This document shows positions 1-4,863 of a DNA stretch of 5,754 nt, in pieces. The stretch is taken from assembly GCA_002011685.1 (NCBI GenBank), contig MTOL01000293.1, forward strand, positions 1,162 to 6,915. The letters are read 5' to 3'. Below the pieces are notes generated by a model, which was not told the DNA's origin, searched no databases, and saw nothing but the letters and a program-made list of their open reading frames with translations. The DNA comes from Deferribacteres bacterium JdFR-76 (GTDB taxonomy: Bacteria > Zhuqueibacterota > JdFR-76). Numbering within the stretch: position 1 is the first letter of the stretch; the number at the start of each line of letters is the position of its first letter. The position numbers were made by a program, and so were the translations under genes.

Positions 1-36
1 TTCCTTCTGGTTCTTTTTCATGACCTCTTCCTTCAC
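1..36 (-). CDS. Start of an unidentified divergent gene (5' end only)
   Basis: Reading the minus strand, a GTG at 36-34 opens a frame with no stop to the window edge (12 codons: V/M-K-E-E-V-M-K-K-N-Q-K-E). It is preceded by AAGGGGGTGA at 50-41, one base off the full anti-SD complement, with the G-tract 7 nt before the GTG. An in-frame ATG at 21-19 is an alternative start; AAGGA lies 7 nt before it, but the GTG has the better SD. The visible peptide is highly charged, with no signal-peptide character so far. Nothing identifies the family. The gene would be transcribed divergently from the GMC oxidoreductase gene and share its upstream region. That this is a real gene is an inference from the SD plus start codon. 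Confidence 0.5.
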   Translation of the reverse strand, partial: MKEEVMKKNQKE

Positions 37-40
37 AGTC

Positions 41-50
41 TCACCCCCTT
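41..50 (-). promoter_or_regulatory. Strong Shine-Dalgarno site of the divergent left-edge gene
   Basis: The minus strand reads AAGGGGGTGA, matching nine of ten bases of the AAGGAGGTGA consensus. The spacing to the GTG at 36 is suitable (7 nt from the G-tract). This site decides the GTG start over the in-frame ATG at 21. Confidence 0.55.
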
Positions 51-53
51 CTG

Positions 54-63
54 TTTCGCGAAA
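54..63. promoter_or_regulatory. Perfect 10-bp palindrome TTTCGCGAAA, possible operator
   Basis: TTTCGCGAAA is self-complementary across all ten bases, and the symmetry stops at the next base pair (G53/T64). It lies just upstream of the SD of the divergent gene (41-50), where a repressor could block that gene. A single 10-bp palindrome may arise by chance, and no regulator family can be assigned from it. Confidence 0.25.
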
Positions 64-176
64 TGATTTAACGATAAGAAAAACAAGGAGTTCCCTGCGG
101 CATTTTTTCCTGAATTACCTGATACGATGTTCGGGAAAGTGAAAAAAACACTTCCAAAAGCCGATCCGCTTTCCAC

Positions 177-250
177 AAAATATTTGCCTTGTATTGGGCG
201 CGGGCGGCCCTCCCCTGTTTATCCAGGAAAATTCAAAAAATACTTGCCTT
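177..250. repeat. Imperfect direct repeat pair, 60-bp period
   Basis: AAAATATTTGCCTT (177-190) and AAAATACTTGCCTT (237-250) match at 13 of 14 positions and begin exactly 60 bp apart. The flanks diverge, with only scattered identities in the next eight bases. Both copies lie in the leader of the GMC gene. They could be paired regulator sites or the trace of a small duplication. No third copy was seen in the window. Confidence 0.35.
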
Positions 251-280
251 CTTTGGAGGATTTCTGCACTTTTTCACCAA

Positions 281-286
281 AAAGGA
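281..286 (+). promoter_or_regulatory. Shine-Dalgarno site of the GMC oxidoreductase gene
   Basis: AAAGGA ends 8 nt before the ATG at 295. The upstream in-frame ATG at 127 has no such site. This supports initiation at 295. Confidence 0.7.
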
Positions 287-294
287 AACAAGCC

Positions 295-1866
295 ATGGGT
301 ACTGCTCCTGAATATTATGATTTTATCGTAATCGGTTCGGGATTTGGTGGATCGGTTGCAGCGCTCCGCCTCAGCGAAAAAGGCTACCGGGTCCTGGTTC
401 TGGAAAAAGGACTCCGCTTTCGTGCCGACGATTTTCCCAAAACCAACTGGAATTTGCGCCGCTGGCTCTGGCTTCCTGCGCTTGGATTGTACGGGTTTTT
501 CAGAATTACGTTGCTCCGTCACTTGCTGGTGCTCTCTGGTACGGGTGTAGGCGGCGGTTCCCTGGTATACGCCAACGTTCTCGCCGATCCGCCCGATGAA
601 TTCTTCCGCTCCCCATCCTGGAAACATCTTGGAGACTGGCGACAGGAACTGGCCCCTTTTTACAGTCAGGCAAAGCGCATGATGGGCGTAACCGCCAACC
701 CCCGTCTGGAAATTGGTGATCTGGCGCTTCAGAAACTGGCCATGCAGCTAGGGAGGGAAGATAGTTTTGCTCCCACGCCGGTGGGCATCTATTTTGGCAC
801 CCCCGATGTCACAGCAGCGGATCCCTATTTTGGTGGAAACGGACCGGCAAGAACAGGTTGCAATTTTTGCGGTGGCTGCATGGTTGGCTGCCGTTTTAAT
901 GCCAAAAACTCACTGGACAAAAACTATCTGTATCTTGCAGAAAAACTCGGAGCATCCATTCAGGAGCGCTGCCAAGTGAATGAGATCCTTCCACTTGGGA
1001 ACGAAGGTGAAAAAGGGTATATGGTCCGCTGGAGAGATTCGATCACCAAAAGCGGCCGAAAGGGAGAGTACCGCTGCCACGGTGTTATTCTGGCCGGTGG
1101 TGTCCTGGGAACGGTTCCCCTTCTGTTGCGGCTACGGCGGTCCACCATGCCGCGAATTTCTTCCAGAATCGGGCGGAGTGTCCGCACCAATTCGGAGCAC
1201 CTGGTGGGTGTGATGACATTCGACCGGACAAAAGACTTTTCCAGAGGCATCGCAATTGGTTCGATTCTTCAAACGGACGAATACTCCCATGTCGAACCTG
1301 TGCGCTATCCATCAGGCTCTGGCTTTTGGAGGCTGCTGATGTCTCCTTTGGTGCAAAATCCCCGGCTGATTGCGCGGGTTCTCGGTGCAGCGAAAGACAT
1401 TTTTCTCCATCCCATACGGGCGGCCCGGGTCTATTTTGTAAAAGATTGGGCACGTTCCACCCAGATTCTGCTCTTTATGCGCACAATTGATACCCGCCTC
1501 CGGTTACGTCTTGGCCACATGGGGGTCCGGAGTTCCATTGACGAAGGTGAAGCCCCGACCCCATTTATGCCGGAAGTGGAAGACCTGGCCCGCCGGTACG
1601 CAAAGCTGGTAAACGGAAAGCCAATGACCCTCCTATCAGATACGCTGCTGGGAATACCGACGACTGCTCACCTTCTGGGCGGTGCAGTAATGGGCGCTCA
1701 TCCTGGAGAAGGTGTCATAGACCGTGATCAGCGGCTTTTTGGCTATAAAAACATTTACATCTGCGACGGCTCGGCGGTATCGGCCAATCCGGGAGTGAAC
1801 CCATCCCTCACAATCCTTGCGATGAGCGAAAGAGCGATGAGCAAAATTCCCCCAAAGAAAGTCTAA
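295..1866 (+). CDS. GMC-family FAD oxidoreductase, ChoD (cholesterol oxidase)-like
   Basis: This 523-residue protein is a glucose-methanol-choline oxidoreductase, expected to oxidise an alcohol using FAD. The N-terminal Rossmann motif GSGFGG is at 14-19, followed by the ribose-binding acidic residue E37 (VLEKG). The second GMC glycine motif GTGVGGGS is at 82-89. A Cys-x2-Cys-x2-Cys-x3-Cys motif (C189, C192, C195, C199) precedes AKNSLDKNYL. The C-terminal signature holds H459 (TAHLLGG) and N502 (NPGVNPSLTI), the usual GMC active-site His/Asn pair. From memory, motif order and spacing follow Mycobacterium tuberculosis ChoD closely, including the cysteines and the RTNSE segment near 298-301. Neither a signal peptide nor a Tat motif is seen, so it is probably cytoplasmic. 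The start at 295 is chosen for its SD and because family members begin just before the FAD motif. A steroid substrate is not supported by the neighbours, so the true substrate is unknown. The family call is firm. Confidence 0.9.
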   Translation: MGTAPEYYDFIVIGSGFGGSVAALRLSEKGYRVLVLEKGLRFRADDFPKTNWNLRRWLWLPALGLYGFFRITLLRHLLVLSGTGVGGGSLVYANVLADPPDEFFRSPSWKHLGDWRQELAPFYSQAKRMMGVTANPRLEIGDLALQKLAMQLGREDSFAPTPVGIYFGTPDVTAADPYFGGNGPARTGCNFCGGCMVGCRFNAKNSLDKNYLYLAEKLGASIQERCQVNEILPLGNEGEKGYMVRWRDSITKSGRKGEYRCHGVILAGGVLGTVPLLLRLRRSTMPRISSRIGRSVRTNSEHLVGVMTFDRTKDFSRGIAIGSILQTDEYSHVEPVRYPSGSGFWRLLMSPLVQNPRLIARVLGAAKDIFLHPIRAARVYFVKDWARSTQILLFMRTIDTRLRLRLGHMGVRSSIDEGEAPTPFMPEVEDLARRYAKLVNGKPMTLLSDTLLGIPTTAHLLGGAVMGAHPGEGVIDRDQRLFGYKNIYICDGSAVSANPGVNPSLTILAMSERAMSKIPPKKV

Positions 1867-1955
1867 AGTCGACACATTTCGCGCGGGCCAAAGAACCATC
1901 CGCTACGTCTGTTCATTGAAGTTTTCAGCAAATCGGGCTCTGTGCCCCCCTTGAT
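1867..1955. other. Convergent intergenic gap, 89 nt
   Basis: This gap lies between the 3' ends of the plus-strand GMC gene and the minus-strand CoA-transferase gene. The only hairpins I see are weak: GGGC/GCCC at 1935-1938 and 1944-1947 with a 5-nt loop, and TGAA/TTCA near 1917. Neither has a U-tract on either strand. No convincing intrinsic terminator is present for either gene. Confidence 0.6.
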
Positions 1956-3251
1956 TCACAATATCTTCTTTTCCTTGGCAAAACGTTCCAGTTCCTCACG
2001 GAATTTTGGATGCGCGATGTTAATCAGGGCTTCCGCCCGTTCTCGCAAACTCTTGCCATGCAGGTACGCAACCCCATATTCTGTGATCACATAATGCACA
2101 TCTCCACGGCTGGTCACCACACCGGCCCCCTCTTTCAGGTGAGGGACAATCTTGGACACGGTGCCATTTTTTGCTGTGGATGGCATGGCAATGATCGGCT
2201 TTCCCCCTTTTGCACGTGCGGCTCCCCGGATGAAATCTACCTGGCCGCCAAAACCGGAATAGATCCGGTATCCTATGGAATCGGAGCATACCTGGCCGGT
2301 AAGATCCACTTCGATGGCCGAATTAATGGCCACCATCTTTTCATTTTGAGCGATGATAAAAGGATCGTTGGTGTAATCGCACGGATGGCATTCAAAAATC
2401 GGGTTATTGTCCACGTATTCGTACAGCTCTTTTGAACCCAAAATAAATGTGCCCACAACTTTCCCTTTGTGCAGTGTTTTCCGTGCTCCGGTAATGATGC
2501 CTTCCTCGATGGCATGCATCATGCCGTCGGAAATCATCTCCGTGTGAATGCCCAGATCGCGTTTATCCCGGAGGTAGAATAATGTAGCGCTGGGTATTCC
2601 GCCAATCCCCAGCTGAAGGGTTGAGCCATCTTCGATCTGTTCTGCAATATACTGCCCGATCTTCCGTTCCACCTCCGTGAATTCGTCCATTTCCAGTTCG
2701 GGCAGATCTTCCGAGACTTCCACAATTTTGTCAACGCGGGATACATGAACGAAAGAGTCGCCCAGCACCCGCGGCATTTTTTCATTTACCTGGGCAATAA
2801 CCTTTCGGGCGCTTTCCACCGCCGCTTTTGTAGCCAGGGTTTCGACCCCAAAGGAGAGAAAGCCATGTTCATCTGGCGGTGATGTATGGATAATAGCTAC
2901 ATCGATGGGCAGTTGTCCCGAAAAAAATAGCTTGGGAATTTCATAGAGAAAAATGGGAACGTAGTCTGCACGTCCTTCATTCACTGCCTTTCGGTCCGCC
3001 GGGCCAACGAACAGGGACCGGTGTCTAAAATGGCCTTCCATGCCCGGTGCAGATAGAGGATCTTCCCCCAGCAGCAGAACATGTACTACTTCCACATCTT
3101 CCAGTTCATCCTTCCGCGCTGCCAGAGCATTGATCAGCACATACGGAGAAGCAGCATTCCCCGAAATATAAACACGGTCTCCGCTTTTAATCACCTGAAC
3201 TGCTTCTTCGGCTGAAACAATCTTGCTCCGGTACTGCTCAATCCATCTCAT
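1956..3251 (-). CDS. 4-hydroxybutyrate / acetyl-CoA-type CoA-transferase (or acyl-CoA hydrolase)
   Basis: This 431-residue protein belongs to the acetyl-CoA hydrolase/transferase family. It moves CoA between an acyl-CoA and a free carboxylate through a glutamyl-CoA thioester. The family's two-domain length is intact. Signatures, numbered from the chosen ATG, are SPPDEHGF at 124-131, LGIGGIP at 214-220, the likely catalytic glutamate E238 in GIHTEMISDG, the glycine loop GFGGQVDFIRGA at 333-344, and EYGVAYLHGKS at 391-401. From memory it resembles Clostridium aminobutyricum AbfT, whose catalytic residue is also Glu238, more than succinyl-CoA:acetate transferases. The acyl donor cannot be fixed from sequence, so acetate or butyrate transfer is also possible. 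The ATG at 3251 is preferred to a TTG at 3263 because GAGGG lies 5 nt before it. The gene starts 17 nt after ald stops, so it is almost certainly co-transcribed with ald. Confidence 0.9.
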   Translation of the reverse strand: MRWIEQYRSKIVSAEEAVQVIKSGDRVYISGNAASPYVLINALAARKDELEDVEVVHVLLLGEDPLSAPGMEGHFRHRSLFVGPADRKAVNEGRADYVPIFLYEIPKLFFSGQLPIDVAIIHTSPPDEHGFLSFGVETLATKAAVESARKVIAQVNEKMPRVLGDSFVHVSRVDKIVEVSEDLPELEMDEFTEVERKIGQYIAEQIEDGSTLQLGIGGIPSATLFYLRDKRDLGIHTEMISDGMMHAIEEGIITGARKTLHKGKVVGTFILGSKELYEYVDNNPIFECHPCDYTNDPFIIAQNEKMVAINSAIEVDLTGQVCSDSIGYRIYSGFGGQVDFIRGAARAKGGKPIIAMPSTAKNGTVSKIVPHLKEGAGVVTSRGDVHYVITEYGVAYLHGKSLRERAEALINIAHPKFREELERFAKEKKIL

Positions 3252-3256
3252 CGCTA

Positions 3257-3261
3257 CCCTC
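3257..3261 (-). promoter_or_regulatory. Shine-Dalgarno site of the CoA-transferase gene
   Basis: The minus strand reads GAGGG, 5 nt before the ATG at 3251. It overlaps the alternative TTG start at 3263-3261, which argues against that TTG being used. Confidence 0.65.
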
Positions 3262-3268
3262 AATCATC

Positions 3269-4396
3269 CTATTCGTGATCTTTCAGCAATTCTCTGACAT
3301 CCCGATATGGTACACCAAATCCTTCAGCCAGATGAGACCGCAAACAGTACCCGCGGTAAGTGTAAGTTCCCCGGGCAATGGCCCGGTTCCGGCGCATCGC
3401 TTCGTGAATCCCCAGATCTGCTATCTGACGGATATACGGCAATGTGGCATTGCTGAGTGCGTACGTGGCCGTCCGGGCTACTTTGGTGGGCATATTGGGT
3501 ACACAGTAATGGATGACGTTTTCTTCGATAAAGATGGGATCCAGTACTGTTGTGGGCCGCGAGGTTTCCACACAGCCGCCCTGATCTATTGATACATCAA
3601 TGATGAGGGATTTGGGCCGCATGGTTTTCACCATTTCCCGGGTCACAAGTACGGGCGCCCGTTCGCCCGGAACCAGCACCGCACCGATCAAAACATCGGC
3701 AAATTTAACCGCCTTCTCGATGTTATATTCGTTGGAAATGGCGGTTGTAACGCGCCGGTGCAGCATGTGCCTTAAATGCCGCAGCCGGTTGATATTGTGA
3801 TCCAGCAGGATAACTTGCGCTCCCAGGCTGGTAGCAGCTACCGCAGCCGAGGTTCCCACGACGCCCGCTCCCAGGATAACCACAATGGCGGGCGGCACAC
3901 CCGGAAGCCCACCCAGCAAAATTCCCCGCCCACCGTACTGGCTCTGCAAGTACTGCGACGCCACCTGGATCGACAACTGGCCGGCAATTTCGCTCATGGG
4001 AATCACCACCGGCAGACTTCCATCGTCTTCTTCGATAATCTCCATGCCGATGGCGGTAACTTTCTTGGCAATCAACATCTCCACCCAGTTTTTGCGGGCC
4101 ACCGCCAGATGAAAAGGACACATTACGATCTGTTCGTGCCGCATCATTTCGTACTGTTTGGCCGAGGGCGGCGCGACCTTGCAAACCAGATCCGCCCGGC
4201 CGAATACTTCATCTTGGGTATAAACCACCTCGGCCCCCACACTCCGGTAATCTTCGTCACTGAACCGACTAATTAAGCCGGCTCCCGCTTCCACAAATAC
4301 GCGGTGCCCCGCCTGAATCAGCGCCTTCGCGTTGGCCGGTGTAATGGCCACTCGGCCTTCAAACGTGTGCTCTTCTTTAACAATTCCAATGTTCAT
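3269..4396 (-). CDS. ald: Alanine dehydrogenase
   Basis: This 375-residue protein of the AlaDH/PNT family interconverts L-alanine and pyruvate plus ammonia using NAD(H) in the cytoplasm. The length fits the usual size of about 370 residues. Residues matching those known in Mycobacterium tuberculosis Ald are R15 (GRVAITP), K73 (VCKVAPP), catalytic H96 (CPFHLA) and catalytic D271 (SIDQGGC). The Rossmann motif GAGVVG is at 176-181. The second-strand acidic residue D199 (LLDHN) favours NAD over NADP. The NMPTKVARTATYALSNATLPY segment near 301-321 is typical of Ald. It lacks the membrane domain of transhydrogenase PntA, so PNT is unlikely. The gene sits between a receiver gene (8-nt gap) and a CoA-transferase gene (17-nt gap). 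It may serve alanine catabolism or redox-balancing alanine formation from pyruvate; the direction is not determinable here. Confidence 0.93.
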   Translation of the reverse strand: MNIGIVKEEHTFEGRVAITPANAKALIQAGHRVFVEAGAGLISRFSDEDYRSVGAEVVYTQDEVFGRADLVCKVAPPSAKQYEMMRHEQIVMCPFHLAVARKNWVEMLIAKKVTAIGMEIIEEDDGSLPVVIPMSEIAGQLSIQVASQYLQSQYGGRGILLGGLPGVPPAIVVILGAGVVGTSAAVAATSLGAQVILLDHNINRLRHLRHMLHRRVTTAISNEYNIEKAVKFADVLIGAVLVPGERAPVLVTREMVKTMRPKSLIIDVSIDQGGCVETSRPTTVLDPIFIEENVIHYCVPNMPTKVARTATYALSNATLPYIRQIADLGIHEAMRRNRAIARGTYTYRGYCLRSHLAEGFGVPYRDVRELLKDHE

Positions 4397-4401
4397 GTTG
4401 A

Positions 4402-4406
4402 CCCCT
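4402..4406 (-). promoter_or_regulatory. Shine-Dalgarno site of ald, overlapping the upstream stop codon
   Basis: The minus strand reads TAGGGGTCAACATG. AGGGG (4406-4402) shares bases with the TAG stop of the receiver gene (4407-4405) and lies 5 nt before the ald ATG at 4396. Ribosomes ending on the receiver gene would stop on the ald initiation site, an arrangement that favours translational coupling. Confidence 0.7.
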
Positions 4407-4758
4407 ACTGTTCCAGTAACCCACGGATCGTTTGCTTCAGTTCAGACAGATCGGATGACTTGATCAGATAGGCATCCGCCAGCCAGGAACTGAAATCATC
4501 TTTGTAATTGGCATATGCGGTGTTGATTACAACCTTCAGGTTGCGGTTTTTGAGGAGCATCTCTTCCAGCGCTTCCAGGCCATTCATCCCGGTCAGGCGG
4601 ATATCCAGGACCACCAGATCGATATTGTCTTCTTCCAGTTTCTTGATGGCCTCTTCACCAGATTCCACGGTTATAACTTCATATCCCTCTTCGCTCAATT
4701 CCTGCTGGTAGAGGAGCCGCAAACTTTCCTCGTCTTCTACGACGAGAATTCTTTTCAT
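4405..4758 (-). CDS. Stand-alone response-regulator receiver domain protein
   Basis: This 117-residue protein consists only of a CheY-like receiver domain, with no DNA-binding or enzymatic output. The acidic pair is E8/D9 (VVEDE), the phospho-acceptor is D52 (VVLDIRL), the switch Thr is T80 (NTAY) and the conserved Lys is K100 (LIKSS). All phosphorylation-site residues are therefore present and it should accept phosphate from a histidine kinase. Spo0F- or CheY-like relay through a partner protein is the usual mode for such proteins. The ATG at 4758 is chosen because AGGAGG lies 8 nt before it. The longer frame starting with TTG at 4779 would put the SD inside the coding region. The gene leads the ald/CoA-transferase unit. 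No kinase is encoded in the window, so its partner and target are unknown. Confidence 0.9.
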   Translation of the reverse strand: MKRILVVEDEESLRLLYQQELSEEGYEVITVESGEEAIKKLEEDNIDLVVLDIRLTGMNGLEALEEMLLKNRNLKVVINTAYANYKDDFSSWLADAYLIKSSDLSELKQTIRGLLEQ

Positions 4759-4766
4759 CTTGTTCA

Positions 4767-4772
4767 CCTCCT
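4767..4772 (-). promoter_or_regulatory. Strong Shine-Dalgarno site of the receiver gene
   Basis: The minus strand reads AAGGAGGTG (4773-4765) with core AGGAGG, 8 nt before the ATG at 4758. It fixes the start and rules out the upstream TTG at 4779. Confidence 0.85.
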
Positions 4773-4818
4773 TTGGCAATCAACCCACCCTGAATCCTGC
4801 CGGTCCCCCTTATGAGAT

Positions 4819-4852
4819 AAAAAGGGCATCTGGCATATTATTCCAGATGCCC
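4819..4852 (-). terminator. Rho-independent terminator after the malic enzyme gene
   Basis: On the minus strand GGGCATCTGG (4852-4843) pairs perfectly with CCAGATGCCC (4833-4824) across a 9-nt loop, giving a 10-bp stem. TTTTT (4823-4819) follows directly. The hairpin lies 11 nt after the malic-enzyme stop codon. On the plus strand no U-tract follows, so it works in one direction only. It separates the malic-enzyme transcript from the receiver-ald-CoA-transferase unit, whose first start codon is about 60 nt further on. Confidence 0.92.
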
Positions 4853-4863
4853 CTGTTCTGAAA

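Larger units (their letters stand above)
37..294. other. Divergent intergenic region, 258 nt
   Basis: This region separates the left-edge minus-strand gene from the GMC oxidoreductase gene, so it should carry promoters for both. I see no convincing -35/-10 pair on either strand. It holds a perfect palindrome (54-63), an imperfect direct repeat pair (177-190 and 237-250) and a GC-rich patch at 196-215. From 127 to 294 the frame of the downstream gene is open and begins with an ATG at 127. That ATG has no SD, and the 56 extra residues (lysine/proline-rich, with no recognisable domain) lie ahead of the canonical N-terminus of the family. I therefore treat 127-294 as non-coding leader. Confidence 0.6.

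Noticed and set aside
253..260. TTGGAGGA as the SD for an upstream start of the GMC gene
   Set aside because: No ATG, GTG or TTG in frame follows at a usable distance, whereas the AAAGGA at 281-286 is well placed for the ATG at 295.
1935..1947. GGGC-TCTGT-GCCC hairpin as a terminator between the convergent genes
   Set aside because: The stem is only 4 bp and no U-tract follows on either strand.
2010..2435. 141-codon plus-strand open frame opposite the CoA-transferase gene
   Set aside because: It is antisense to the conserved C-terminal half of the CoA-transferase and shows no recognisable domain.
3261..3263. TTG start adding four residues to the CoA-transferase
   Set aside because: The TTG overlaps the GAGGG SD that serves the ATG at 3251, and family members begin close to the MRW position.
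3723..4184. 153-codon minus-strand open frame inside ald in another frame
   Set aside because: It overlaps ald completely in the same direction, is rich in Gly/Arg/Ala as expected for a frame-shifted reading, and has no SD.
3776..4276. 166-codon plus-strand open frame opposite ald
   Set aside because: It is antisense to the Ald NAD-binding and catalytic region, and its composition (many His, Gln, Asn, Arg) is typical of a shadow frame with no family resemblance.
4781..4810. G-rich minus-strand leader as a G-quadruplex
   Set aside because: There are only three tracts of three or more G (GGGGG, GGG, GGG), with just GG pairs between, which is not enough for a canonical three-tetrad structure.
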